NCBI RefSeq assembly: GCF_030035675.1
Contig: NC_084495.1
Coordinates: forward strand, 9,269,001-9,333,000
Length of the DNA: 64,000 nt
DNA from: Rhineura floridana
Lineage: Eukaryota; Chordata; Lepidosauria; Squamata; Rhineuridae
Direction of reading: 5' to 3'
The position numbers were made by a program, and so were the translations under genes. The notes beneath the pieces are model-generated. The model was not told where the DNA came from. It made no database searches and saw only the letters and a program-made list of their open reading frames with translations. Below are positions 32,650 through 43,906 of the stretch, piece after piece (position 1 is the first letter of the stretch; the number at the start of each line of letters is the position of its first letter).

Positions 32650-34580
32650 GAATTTATTTTGTTATATGCCTTCAAGTCAATTACGACTTATGGCACCCCT
32701 ATGAATCAGTGACCTCCAATAGCATCTGTTATAAACCACCCTGTTCAGATCTTGTAAATTCAGGTCTGTGGCTTCCTTTATGGAATCAATCCGTCTCTTG
32801 TTTGGCCTTCCTCTTTTTTAACTCTCTTCTGTTTTTCCCAGCATTATTGTCTTTTCTAGTGAATCATGTCTTCTCATTATGTGTCCAAAGTATAACCTCA
32901 GTTTCATCATTTTAGCTTCTAGCGATAGTTCTGATTTAATTTGTTCTAACACCCAATTTGTCATTTTCACGGTCTGTAGTATCCTCAAAGCTGTCCTCCA
33001 ACACCACATTTCAAAGGAGTTGATCTTTCTCTTATCTGGTTTTTTCACTGTCCAACTTTCACATCCATACATAGAGATGGGGAATACCATGGTCTGAATG
33101 ATCCTGACTTTAGTGTTCAGTGATACATCTTTGCATTTGAGGACCTTTTCTACTTCTCTCATAGCTGCCCTCCCCAGTGCTAGCCTTTTTCTGATTTCTC
33201 GACTATTGTCTCCATTTTGGTTAATGACTGGGCCAAGGTATTGATAATCCTTGACAAGTTCAATGTCCTCTTTGTCAACTTTAAAGTTACATAAATCTGT
33301 TGTCATTATTTTAGTCTTCTTGACGTTCAGCTGTAGTCTTGCTTTTGTGCTTTCTCTTTAACTTTCATCAGCATTCGTTTCGAATCATTACTGGTTTCTG
33401 CTAGTAGTATGGTATCATCTCAATATCTTAAATTATTGATATTTCTCCCTCCAATTTTCATATCTCTTTCATCTTTGTCCAGTCCCACTTTCTGTATGAT
33501 ATGTTCTGTATATAGATTAAACAAATAGGGTGATAAAATACACCCCTGTCTCATACCCTTTCCGATGGGGAACCAATTGTTTTCTCCATATTCTGTCCTT
33601 ACAGTAGCCTCTTGTCCAGAGTATAGGTTGCGCATCAGGACAATCAGATGCTGTGGCACCCCCATTTCTTTTAAAATATTCCATAGTTTTCATGATCTAT
33701 ACAATCAAAGGCGTTGCTGTAATCTATAAAGCACGTGATGATTTTCTTCTGAAATTCCTTGGTCTGTTCCATTATCCAACATATGTTTGCGATATGATCT
33801 CTGGTACCTCTTCCTTTTTTAAATCCAGCTTTGACATCTGGCATTTCTCCCTCCATATATGGTAAGAGCCTTTGTTGTAGAATATTGAGCATTACTTTAT
33901 TTGCATGGGATATTAAGGCAATAGTTTGATAATTACTGCATTCCCTGGGATCCCCTTTCTTTGGAATTGGGATATACATATTGAACACTTCTGGTCTGTG
34001 GGCCATTGTTTAGTTTTCCATATCTGACAAATTTTTGTCAAAATTTGGACAGATTCAGTCGCAGTTCCTTGTAGCAACTCTACTGGTCTGCCATCTGTTC
34101 CTGGTGATTTGTTTCTTCCAAGTATTTTAGGAGCAGCTTTCACCTCACATTCTAAAATTTCTGGTTCTTCATCATATGGTTCTTCTGTGAATGAATCTGT
34201 CGTGCTTGCCTTAGAGTTCTTCAGTGTATTGCTTCCATCTTCCTTTTATTTCATGTTAGTCAGTGTGTTCCCCTGTTGATTATTCAACATCTCTACTCTT
34301 GGTTTAAATTTCCCTTTCATTTCTCTAATCTTTTGGAATAGGGCTCTTGTTCTTCCCTTTTTGTTGTCCTCTTCTATTTCTATACAATAACTATTGTAAT
34401 AATTCTCTTTGTCCCTATGTACTAGTCAATGTATTGTTGCATTTAGGGTTCTGACCCTGTTTCTGTCTCCTTTTGCTATTGCTTTCCTTCTCTCTTTAAC
34501 CATTTCAAGAGATTCATCAGTCATCCATTGAGGTTTTTCTCTCTTTTGAACTAGAGATATTACTGCTAAGTAAATGTGCC
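32650..34580 (-). mobile_element. Bov-B (RTE-type) LINE, 5'-truncated, minus strand
   Basis: The minus strand encodes reverse transcriptase pieces with Bov-B wording: NKSPGTDGRPVELLQ (about 34120), YIPIPKKGDPRECSNYQTIA (about 33960), KGMRQGCILSPYLFNLY (about 33540) and, in the C-terminal part, YQYLGPVINQNGDNSREIRK (about 33230) and LALGRAAMREVEKVLK. The catalytic FADD-like segment and other joints fall across frame changes, so the reading frame is broken several times. The Bov-B 3' end lies at about 32650-32715 (complement of GTTATATGCCTTCAAGTCAA). It is a dead, 5'-truncated copy. Bov-B is common in squamates and the source of Sauria SINE tails. Confidence 0.9.
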
Positions 34581-35332
34581 TTGGATGCCGCCTTACAGCC
34601 CATTCCTATGCATGCTTGCTCTGAAGTAAGTCTCACTGCATTCAGTGGGGCTTACTACTAGGTAAGTGTGAATCTCAGTAACGATAGGAAGATCATCAGA
34701 AAACTCTGACAATGCAAATGAAATCCCATGTGACTGATCTTTTCTCTGTGTGTGCTCCACTCTAAAGCACTAACTAGAAACCTTCTTGGATTGGTACCTT
34801 ACTCTTTTGGAGCAGAGAAAGAGAAAGTGTATTGCTAACTTTCTTTTTTTTCTTTAAAGCCAAAGTGGGGGGATGTGTGGTTTTGTTCCAGCCCAAAGCC
34901 AGGAACTAGGGAGGGAAACGGGAAAAAATAAGTTGGGGGAGTGGGAAGTCTCTGTGTGTGCCTGCAGCTCCATATAGCTGGGTGTGGATCTGGATGTTTC
35001 TGTCCGGGAGGTGGAGTTATGTTACTGAAGGTTTTCACCTGCTGATCTGAGGCTGGCAATGCTACATTCAGTGCACAATCAGGCATTATTTCAAATGTGG
35101 GGCATTAAAAGTGATTTAAGATTTATAGCAGTTCTGTTCAGATGTTCATGCCGGGATCAATTCAAGATTTAAATAGTTATAATCAAGCACTGATTCATTT
35201 GTTGTGGTTATTTATTAATACTGCATAGTAACTACAGCATTTTTTTCTTTTTCGAGCAGAAAGGACTGGAAATCCCCACTCAGCCATGAAGCTCATTTGA
35301 TGCCCTTTACAGGCTTGTTGTGAAGATATATA
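34581..35332. other. Intergenic, small repeats only
   Basis: A copy of the GGGGCTTACTACTAGGTAAG repeat lies near 34646. Otherwise I see nothing I can name. Confidence 0.4.
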
Positions 35333-35535
35333 AAATGGAAATGGACTGCCTTCAAGTTGATCCCGACTTATGGTGACCCTGAGTGGTATTCAGAGGTGGT
35401 TTACCATTGCCGTCCACTAAGGCTGAGAGGCAGTGACTGGCCAAAGGTCACCCAGTGAGCTTAATGGCTGTGTGGGGATTCGAACCCTCGTCTCCCAGGT
35501 TGTAGTCCAACACCTTAACCACTACACCACACTAA
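35333..35535 (-). repeat. Sauria-type SINE with Bov-B-like tail, minus strand
   Basis: The reverse complement starts with GGTGTAGTGGTTAAGGTGTT, contains the B box GGTTCGAATCCCCACAC and AAGCTCACTGGGTGACC, and ends with the Bov-B-like tail whose plus-strand form is ACTGCCTTCAAGTTGATCCC. It is nearly full length, about 200 bp. Confidence 0.8.
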
Positions 35536-36184
35536 AATGGCTGCAAAGGGGGACTTAGGCTGCAAACCAATGTATATTTATGTGGGACTAAGTCCCATTG
35601 AACCCAATGGAGCTTACCTCTGAGTAGACATGTATTGGATTGCAGTCTTAGTACTTGTATCACAGGCATCAAACTTTGCTTCCTTTAACCAAAATGATGC
35701 ATCATTATAAAGGAAGGGATGTGTTTTTTTCTCTACCCCCTATCCCCCCCCCCAGTACACCTCCAGGCTTCAACCAATCTGGCATGATCATTGTGTGTTT
35801 AGATGCATGCATAAGTCCCAGTTGTATTCAAGTGTGCTTACTCCCAGGTTAGTGTGTGTAAGTGGTCCTTTCACCATGAACGTTCTACGCCCCTTCCTCA
35901 CAAGAAAGTCTAGGCTACTCTCCTGTACTCACTCACTTGGGAGAAAGCCCCATTAAACATAAAGAGACTTGCTTCTCTGAGGAAACATGTATGCCATCGG
36001 ATTTTTTAACTTCCACCCACACTTAGTGGATCTGCAGAAAATAATTTATGTGTACCTGATCTCAGATGGAGATTAGAAAGTGACAGAAGCCACTTGCTAA
36101 GTGCAGGGGACGGGGAAACTGCAGCTCTTTAGGACCCCAGGGATCCCTGGTGTTGAAACAACCTGCTTATTAATGGCAGAGACT

Positions 36185-36350
36185 GAAAGCTTAAGTTTTA
36201 ATGAATAAAATACAACTTTATTGCATTGCCAGCCCGGCTAGAAATTCAGTAAATAAAATAACCTTAGGAGGGGACCTGGCTGTGAGGGGTATGAGGAGGT
36301 GTGGTGTGACTATTAGGGAGGAACCTGCACTTCTGAATTTGCCACTGCTA
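36185..36350. repeat. Terminal part of the shared repeat block
   Basis: Ends with GAACCTGCACTTCTGAATTT and GCCACTGC, like the ends of the blocks at 25117-25625 and 37103-37590. It sits directly upstream of the SHL3 promoter. Confidence 0.4.
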
Positions 36351-36370
36351 GTGGCTGGGAGGGGAGACTG

Positions 36371-36464
36371 CCCCAAGGGCTCTTTGCTCGTGATGGACGC
36401 GTGGGGATCGGGCCCAGCCAGCTGCGTCCGCTTGCCTTTCCCGGCTTCTTGGAAGGATATAAAG
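36371..36464 (+). promoter_or_regulatory. SHL3 promoter block with TATA box
   Basis: CCCAAGGGCTCTTTGCTCGT, then GGGGATCGGGCCCAGCCAGC, TTTCCCGGCTTCTT and TATAAAG at 36458-36464. The block aligns best with SHL2 at its 5' end and with SHL6 at its 3' end. Confidence 0.7.
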
Positions 36465-36574
36465 GCGAGCTGGGAGGGCATGGAACCGGAGTGTTTGGCT
36501 GCTTACAAAGGCTCGCTTGCACGCGGCGGGTTTGGGTTGGCGAAGAGGCGTCCCCGTTGGCAGGTGTCGGCCTC

Positions 36575-36836
36575 ATGGCTTTGCTGTGCGCCCTGGTGCC
36601 GCTGTTGGTTTTCGGGGGTGCGTCCGCGGGGACAGAGGAGGACGACGTGGGCTGGAGGGAGCGAGCGGTGGGAGCTTCCCAAAGTTGGGGGCAGCGCGGG
36701 GAAGCGAAGGGCACCTGCTGCCCGCCTGAGGACATCTGGTTGGACAAGCAGCCGCCCCTGTCCCTCGGCCCGCTGGAGCGGAACGCCGGCTATGGCCGAG
36801 TAGAGGCGAAGGCCGGCCCCGAGGCTGAGAAGCCGG
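36575..36836 (+). CDS. SHL3, SHISA-like protein, exon 1 (signal peptide, eroded ectodomain)
   Basis: Encodes a signal peptide (MALLCALVPLLVFGGASAG), then an ectodomain of about 65 residues. The SHISA cysteine pattern is almost gone: only GTCCPPEDIWLDKQ remains, matching SHL2 (DTCCPPCCC...IRLD) and RLDQ in intact members. The donor CCGG^GTAAGT at 36837 is phase 1 and joins the exon at 40335 as GTT. The ATG at 36575 corresponds to the paralog starts. An open frame extends upstream to 36401, overlapping the TATA box, so it is not the start. GC-rich compared with the flanks. The joined protein is 225 residues. Confidence 0.75.
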
Positions 36837-36912
36837 GTAAGTCATCGACAGTAGGCTCGTGGGCGAGCGGGTGGACCGTTAATGAGGGAGACGGGGCGCG
36901 AGCAACTGCCGT

Positions 36913-37075
36913 TTAGACCACTGGTCCATCTAGTTCCATAGTGTCCACACTAACTGGCAGCAGTTCTCTAGAGGTTGGGGTAGAGGTTTCTTCCAGTCCT
37001 AGATGGAGATGCGGGGGTGGGGGTTGAACCTGGGGCTTCTTGCATGCCAAACAGATGCTCCACCACCAGGGGTGT
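36913..37075 (-). repeat. tRNA-derived SINE, minus strand
   Basis: Reverse complement reads TGGTGGAGCATCTGTTTGGC and later CTGGAAGAAACCTCTACCCC, ending near CCAGTGGT. Same family as 38780-38990. Confidence 0.55.
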
Positions 37076-37102
37076 AGCCCTCCAGAGTCTTGGAGGGTCT
37101 TA

Positions 37103-37590
37103 GACCCTTTAGTTTTTGGAGAGCCAGGTCCCAGCCGAGTCCCTAGGTCTCCAGCATCCTATGAACCATTCACCATAAAAAGGGAGCTCGTTGGCCACTG
37201 AGAAGAGTCTTCTAACTTGCTTCCTTGTTTTCCTGCTGATTGGAACCACTCAAAGTGAAAGGAGTCCCTTTTAGCTCCTACTTCCAAAAGCCAAGTTGCA
37301 GAGAGTGACAATTCTGTAATTGCAGAAGAAGGGAAAGTGAATCCTGATGATAGCATCCCAGCTACATCATCAAGCACTTTGGTAGCAGCAGGAGATGAAT
37401 GTGTAGATACTGAATTCAGAAATTCAAGCAAAATCTCTGGCAGTGAGAAAGGACAGTCAAATGGTGACAGTGACAGAGAAGCAGAAAGCTTTATTCAAAC
37501 CTGGTCAGGTTATTCTATAATTTTAGAAGGGGGTGCCACCAGCTGTGACTATTATGAAGGGACCCTGCACTTCTGAATTTGCCACTACAC
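37103..37590 (+). repeat. Repeat block with peptide-coding stretch, SHL3 copy
   Basis: Matches 25117-25625 from GGGTCTTAGACCCTTTAG to CTTCTGAATTTGCCACTAC. It reads the acidic peptide with DNSVIAEE, NPDDSIPATS, TEFRNSSKIS. In this copy the peptide frame continues slightly further. Confidence 0.45.
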
Positions 37591-38384
37591 TACTGTTCAC
37601 CGCTGATCCACAGCCAGGCACACCACAGTGGGAGAGAGTTCTGCATGCCAGGAGCCACCACTGAAAAGGTCCTTCCCCAGGGCCGGTGTAACACAGTAAG
37701 CAAGGTAAGCATGGCAGGAGGGCACAATGTTTGAGGGGCACCAGAGGCACCCCTAAGCCCAGAAACTTTTTAAAAAACACCTGGAAAAATTAATAATAAA
37801 TTACTAACATTTGAATTGAAAAATGAACACAAAAAAATATAAAAGGTAAGAACGCCAATTTATAATTTGCAGGGGGGCGCCAAAGCCACCACCCCCAACT
37901 ATAGAGTGAGGACTGGTGGGTTGCTCATATGACCCCTTTGGTGTAAGAAGGTCTGGCTTTTTTGGGAGGTGAGATGTACAACCAACTTATCTAGAATCAG
38001 TCCATCAATCTATCTAGTCAAATATTGTCAACTCTGACTGGCTCAGAGGACCTGGATTCCTTCCTGACACTGTTAGGTGAGTTCTTGGTGCTGGAAGTCA
38101 ACGTGCAGCACACCAAGTGTGTTGTATACCACTGAGCTCATCACCACCATCATTGAGTTTTAGGTTGTATATTTGATTTAAAGCCCATGAGTTCCCCCAA
38201 AGAATTATGAGAACTGTAGTTTGTTAAGGGTGCTGAGAAATGTAGCTCTGTATACTATAGCTCCCAGGATTCTTTGTGAGAAGCCATGTGTTTTAAGTGC
38301 ATGGTGTGGATGTGATTTGAATCTTTAAATCAAGAGTGTGTGGATGGTTGTTTTTTTGTGGTTTTTCGGTCAGCCCTTTTGAAG

Positions 38385-38595
38385 AGAGCTGGTGCGGTGT
38401 AGCAGTTAGAGTGTTTGACTAGGGCCTGAGTCCAGGATTGAGATTCCCCACTCAACCGTCTGTGAAGCTCACTGGGTGACCTTGGGCCAGTCACTCTCTC
38501 TCTCAGCCTAACCTACATCACAGGGTTGTTGTGAGGATAAAATGAGGAGGGGAAGAAGCATGGGCTCCTTGGAGGAAAGGTGGGGTATAGATGAT
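38385..38595 (+). repeat. Sauria-type SINE
   Basis: Head GGTGCGGTGTAGCAGTTAGA, body AAGCTCACTGGGTGACCTTG and CTCAGCCTAACCTACATCAC, then AGGGTTGTTGTGAGGATAAA and GCTCCTTGGAGGAAAGGTGG. About 210 bp. Confidence 0.75.
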
Positions 38596-38779
38596 GATGA
38601 TGTGCAGGTGTCCCCATCAATACACTCCTCTCTACTTTGAGTATAGAAAAAGGGGTTTGAGCATTAGTGCAGCTGTGATATTCCCTGTGCATACATGGCA
38701 GATGGGAGAACAATTCTACTCCTGACTGGCTCCTGTTCCAGAGCGGTAGAGCCATGATAACTACTAAACCTGGAAAAGG

Positions 38780-38990
38780 CCCCTAGCTCAGTGATAGATC
38801 ATCTGTTTTGCATGCAAAATGTCCAGCCTTTGGCGTCTCCAGATAGGGCTGGGAGAGGCCCCTGACTGAAACCTTGCAGAGCTGCTGTCGGTCAGTATAG
38901 ACAATGCTGAGCAAGGTGGACCAATGGTCTGACCCAGTATAAAGCAGCTTTCTTTGTTGCTGTGAAAGGATGCCAGTCTCCTGCAGTGGC
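38780..38990 (+). repeat. tRNA-derived SINE (CTTTGCATGC type)
   Basis: CTAGCTCAGTGATAGATCAT (A-box-like head), TCTCCAGATAGGGCTGGGAG, GACTGAAACCTTGCAGAGCT and GACAATGCTGAGCAAGGTGG belong to a common reptile SINE, also seen split at 61861-62505. Confidence 0.65.
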
Positions 38991-39014
38991 AAAAAAGGTG
39001 TCCTGGGAGAGGAG

Positions 39015-39397
39015 CAGTGGTGTCACTAGGGTTGGTGTCACCCGGTGTGGTAACTCCTTGGCGAGCCCCCAAATCTCCTGTTGACTGCGCACGAGGCCAG
39101 TCAGCCATGCCCCTGGGAGGGCACATGCCAGAGGGGCACCCAGCTGGAGAAGCAGGCCTGAGAACGCCGGTGCGCTTCCCTCGCCCCACCGATGCTGCTC
39201 CTGGTCTCGCCCGCCCGCCTGCCTGCCTCCGAGGAGGAGTTGGCTGCTCCGATGCCGACCCGGAGCACTTCTTGGCTCCTTTGCCAGGTAACGGCGTGGG
39301 CGCCCTGCCCCGTGATGGACGGCTCTGGGTGTCACCCCCCTCATGGTGTCACCCAGGTGCGGTCCGCACCCCCTGCACCCCGCTAGTGACGCCACTG
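39015..39397. repeat. GC-rich MITE-like element with 15-bp inverted ends
   Basis: Left end CAGTGGTGTCACTAG and right end CTAGTGACGCCACTG are inverted copies with one mismatch. GAG lies on both outer sides (possible 3-bp duplication). The interior is GC-rich and gives spurious open frames on both strands. The superfamily is uncertain. Confidence 0.6.
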
Positions 39398-39417
39398 GAG
39401 TTTGGGCATCTTGCTGG

Positions 39418-39791
39418 TGTTAGCAGAGTGAGCTGATCTGCAGCAGTGCAGTGGAATTGTGAGCAAGTCTGTGACTTTTCCTGTGGGAGCAGACTTTTAC
39501 CCTGTCTCTGGTAAAATAAGAAAAGCTTATTTACTTAAGGAAATAGATAGTTGATAGAAAAAAGTTCTAGTTCACTAGCTTTGTTGGAGGTAGAAAGACC
39601 AGGCACAGCCTTTGACATGTTTCAGGTGAGAAGACAAAGCAAACATGTCCTCTCTCCTAGAGAGATCGAGAAGAACAGGAAGGAGGCGTGGTCAGCATCC
39701 CTAGAGTATCAGTTTACAGGAAGATTCCTCTCTATTGCCTTTCAGGCATGCAAACTCAGCCAGTTTGAGTTGCATTTCCGCATTTCCAACA
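39418..39791 (-). mobile_element. Solo LTR, copia-type subgroup, near-perfect TSD
   Basis: LTR fossil of 374 bp from TGTTAGCAGAG to ATTTCCAACA, flanked by GCTGG and GCTAG (four of five match). It is the most compact member of this subgroup. Confidence 0.75.
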
Positions 39792-40334
39792 GCTAGCAGG
39801 CCAAGACATCACCATCATCATCCCTGTTTATTTGTATGCTGCCTTTCCATAGCAATCTATGCTCAAGGCGACTCACAACATGAAAAAAAGTTACACAATT
39901 CACTGTTAGAAAATAAATTCAAATAGTCGATGTTAGCAACAACATCTTAAGAAATGTACAATAAATTGATACACCCTTATAATTCCTAATAAGATCCAAC
40001 AATAAAATACAGAAGCGTAATCCCAAGAACAGGAAAACAAAAATTCTGAATTGCAGAATTAAATTTTTACCCCAACAGAAGCCCCAGAACAACACCCCCC
40101 CCAGTCAAGGTAGTCTCTGGCATCTTCAGGTAATGATACCTTTTATAGCGGCAGTCAGTCAAGGCCTCACCCTTCCAGGCCAGGTGGAAAGAGGCCAGCA
40201 AGCAGGGAGAGGGTCTCAAGGTGGTCTCTCCAAGGTGGATGAGGATCTAAGCACAGAAAAGGAAGGAGTGTGAGAGAGTATGGGCCAGGATTTTTAACTG
40301 TGATAACATGTCAAATTGACCTTTCATTTTCTAG

Positions 40335-40750
40335 TTGACTGGGACTTCAATATTGTCCTTATCATATTACTCATTGGTGAACTTGTTTGCATTGGACTCT
40401 TCTTATACCACCGCAAATTCCAACGTTGCTTGTGGTCCTGCCTTATGCGATGCTGTCGGTGCTGGCACGATCACCTTAGCTCTCCTTCAAGGACCCCTCT
40501 CAATAACTCTCCTCAGCCCTATGGTGCCTGCGTATCCATAGTTCCATCATCCTCTGCTGCTGAAGGTTCGCGGAGAGTCCGATGGTCCCCTCTTCCTTCA
40601 GATGATGCATCGTCTGTGCATTCCAGTCGTGCGGGTGCTGAAATCCCCAGGAGTGAAGGGTTCACTTTGTGTCCTGTGACTCTTGCACCTAGAACTCATT
40701 GTAGTCCTCATCACACCCCGGAGGCTGTCTTTGGGGAAGACATGGTCTAG
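40335..40750 (+). CDS. SHL3, SHISA-like protein, exon 2 (transmembrane and tail)
   Basis: The acceptor TCATTTTCTAG ends at 40334. Entry gives VDWDFNIVLIILLIGELVCI and a helix ending GLFLYH, followed by a basic, cysteine-rich juxtamembrane segment (RKFQRCLWSCLMRCCRCW) suited to palmitoylation. The tail has PQPYGACVSIV, the SHL2 counterpart motif, and is Ser/Pro-rich. It ends VFGEDMV, an acidic C-terminus whose last residues would fit a class III PDZ ligand. The stop is TAG at 40748-40750. Closest relative in the window is SHL2. Confidence 0.87.
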
Positions 40751-42025
40751 CCAATGGTGTATTTGGTCCCCTTCCAAGTGAGAGGTGTGGTGCACCTGCC
40801 AAAGAAGAATCATGCTCAGTAGTCCTAGATCTCTCTTAGGATCAGGGAACTGATTTAATGTTTTGACTAGACTGCTTTTAACTGTAGTGACTTACTTTCC
40901 CAAACCTGTGCTTCATACTTTTACAGACTAAGAAGCTAGTATGTCATGGTGACATCTATATGCTAAGTCTTTACTATGCCATGCCCCAATCAATGAATTG
41001 CTTTAGAGCATGGACAGGGAACCTGGTGGCCCTCCTGTTTAGCCTCCCATTATCCCTAGCCAGCATGGCCAATGGTCAGGCACAGGCTAAGGCTATTCTA
41101 GTCCATTAGCACATTTTCCATCCCTGCTCTAGAGGAACCAGTCTTGGAGATAAGCCATAACCCCATATATATGGATTGTTACAGTGTTGGTGGGGTGAGG
41201 ACATGGGATCTACAAAAAGGATATTTCACATCAACCTTTTCCTGTGCAGTCACTGGCGGTAAGTCAACAGGACGTGTACAAATACATGTATGTATACAGT
41301 TTTGCATGTGTCCTTGAACTGCATTACTAAATACTCTGCCCAGAGAATGGCAATCCCCGCCCCATCTGTTAACATTGACCCTTGACAGAGAAAGAATGGG
41401 AGCCTTCTAACTCAAAAGGAAAGTAGTGTGTATATATGTGGGGCGACTTGGGTCATGTCCAAAGCATAGTTGCCATTGGCAGTGTCATGGTTGCGTGGCT
41501 ACCAGGCCTTTCCTTTCATGGGCAGAGCTAGTTCTTTGCTGTCAGTTGTGGCTCAGCAGGGAGGCCACTGAATAGCGGAAGCCTAGAGACTGTCCCTGAA
41601 ACATACTCCTTGCACATGACCAGCAAAGAGATGACCAAAGTATTGTTAAACTGCTACATGAAACTCGCTTGGAAGGGAGAGACCTTAGTATTTTTAAATC
41701 TGTGTGGGATGTACGCTGGGCTCTTTTATGATTGATTGAATACCTATTGTCATACGCCAGAAACATGTCTTCACATTTACTGTGGGATTACATGCCACGT
41801 GAAACCCCAAGACTACTTTTAATCTTGCAAATTGTTTGACCGCTTCTTCAATATTAACTCCAAAGAAGCAAAGCAGGAAATATATACCACCTGCATGGAA
41901 ATCCTTGTGGGATGCAAGAAGCTGTTTTTACCTTGCTTTTAGCAGAGACGCTTGTCAAATGAATGTTTCCACATGTATGTGCCAAAGCACTAATAAAGTT
42001 TGTACTTTTCTGATAATGGCCTCTT
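40751..42025 (+). other. SHL3 3' region with polyadenylation signal
   Basis: Long match to the SHL2 3' region (for example TATGTCATGGTGACATCTAT and TGCCCCAATCAATGAATT). AATAAA lies at 41992-41997. It includes a hAT-like MITE remnant at about 41010-41145, at the same place as in SHL2. Confidence 0.75.
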
Positions 42026-43254
42026 GAAATGGTTTGTTCATCTCTAGATTCCATTGTAGCTGTTGGCACTTACTCCCTCTTGTAAAGCCTTTGGGTTACC
42101 TGGGTTTTTCATTGTGTCCTGTTCTTATGCGGTGAATATTTTGTGCCTCGGCATAATGGACATCATCTACATTGCATCTTGTAAAGGAGCAGTATATTGC
42201 CTAATGATCACCATATTGTGCTTTTGCAGAGTTCTGGAAATGGTACACTCCCATCCTATGCTGGTTTGCTACTGAGTAAGAGCCACAGTTGAGTGGGACT
42301 TGAGCTTTAAGTGTGCATAGGGTTGCAGCCTCTGCCTCCATGTTGCATGTCTTCAGTTATGCATTCTCACATATGTGTGGAGAGTAAAATAGGTATGTAA
42401 AGCGGATTCCACAATGCAAAAGACATGGGTATTGCATGGCTGAAAAGTTTTGGATTATGATCCTAGGCTGTATAATAGCTCTCAAACTCCCACCTTCCCC
42501 TTCAGTGTAAAAAAACTATACCTTTAAGCTACCTTCTGCGTTTTCAGTCCAACAACTCTTACAATGGAATTGGACCTAAAGCCACAATGGAATTTCAGTT
42601 GTGAATTTCACTGTATTTATTGGTATCCATTGTAGCACGCACCTCCAACCTTTTGGGGTCTGTGGGCACATTTGCAAACTGGAGAAACTGCTGTGGGCAC
42701 CATACATATATAGCTCCCCAGCTATAACCCCCTAGTTGCACCCATGCCACAATTAGGCTTGAGAAAAAGACTTCTGTTAGCTAAAGTTTTACGGGCAGGA
42801 GGGGCAGGAGGCTGGGATCCTGCAGATCCCAGAAAAGTCTCCGAGAGTACATGTGTAAGCTCAGGTGCCGCATTGGTGACCCATGCATTGTGGTGCTTAC
42901 CTGGAAGAGAGCCCTGCACCTTTGTCTTACATGGCACAGCTCAGAGTTTCATCTGTTCTGGTCTTCTGGATATGGTACAGCTCCACTCTATGTTGCCAAA
43001 CCACACCTGTTAGATTTTCTCCTTCCCTACAACTTTTCTTCTTCTCCCAAGTTGGTTCATAACTCAGATCACACAAAATGGATCACACAGAACTGTGTGG
43101 TGCTGTTCAAGTGGCCCCCTTCATAAATGGCTAGTTTCATAATCAAGTTAGCACCATCTAGACTTCAGAGTACAGGAACACAAGTATGTATTTGTATGTC
43201 TTCTACATTTTGCACATATAATATGTAAGAGTTGGGGTTTTTTTACAACTTATG
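42026..43254. other. Intergenic, no recognised gene
   Basis: No SHISA-type exon or promoter block was seen between the SHL3 end and the LTR remnants near 43256. Nothing nameable. Confidence 0.4.
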
Positions 43255-43255
43255 A

Positions 43256-43565
43256 TGAAAATATATTGTGCAACTCAAATTGGGGGCTGGGTTTGCATAG
43301 GGTTAAGATTAGAAGGTAGAGAGGAGACCTCCTGGTTCCCTGGCTGCACCTATACTTTGTTCTCCTGCTAAGCCTTTCTTCCTATGTAATTCTTAGGATG
43401 GTGACCACATCTTCAAGCTGCCTCTTCTTCCTTTGTTCTCTTGAGAAACGGAGAAGACATCTTGCGTTTGTCTCCTTCCAGCATGAGGGTGAACACTGGG
43501 CTCAGGATTTGCACCTCCAACTTAGCTAGATGCAGAACTCTTTCCTATCCAAGTATTTTCAAATC
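43256..43565 (+). mobile_element. Partial copia-type LTR, + strand
   Basis: LTR fossil with GGTAGAGAGGAGACCTCCTG, CCTCCAACTTAGCTAGATGC and CTCTTTCCTATC, the same order as 377-1026. The end with the polyadenylation signal is not seen. Edges are approximate. Confidence 0.55.
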
Positions 43566-43906
43566 CACAAGAAAAAAAAAGGGTTGGGAACCACTGGTCT
43601 AGAGATTAAGGTGGGTATTTGCAGTAGCTACTCCTCTGCTTCGCAGTTCCCCTTTGTTGGAGATTTGTTAAAGCATGAGCTTCCACATGTTCAAGCAACA
43701 CCATGCCCTCTGAGGCATCTCACTGGCCACATATGGCTCCCCATCTCTGATCGAGGTTAAAGGCAATCAGCTGGCAGTTGGCTGGCCAGTTCTCACCTAC
43801 AAGCATTCCTCCCCCCCCCCCCGGCTCCTGCCAGCTAATTCAGATGGTAAGCAAAGTTCCTTCAAAGGTGTTGCCCATCAATGCTACCATTTTAAAGGAA
43901 TAAACA

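Larger units (their letters stand above)
36837..40334 (+). other. SHL3 intron 1 (phase 1, about 3.5 kb)
   Basis: Carries SINE copies (36913-37075 minus, 38385-38595 plus, 38780-38990 plus), the block shared with the SHL2 intron (37103-37590), a MITE-like element (39015-39397), a solo LTR (39418-39791) and a LINE-type tail (about 39815-39940). Confidence 0.7.

Noticed and set aside
32818-34143. Minus-strand frames resembling reverse transcriptase as a host gene
   Set aside because: The wording and the 3' tail fit a Bov-B LINE with several frame breaks, so it is annotated as a dead LINE.
36201-36803. Long open frame across the SHL3 promoter and exon 1
   Set aside because: It runs in a different frame through TATA box and signal peptide and reflects high GC content only.
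38788-39436. Overlapping open frames on both strands
   Set aside because: They arise from a GC-rich MITE-like element and a SINE, with no homology to a known domain.
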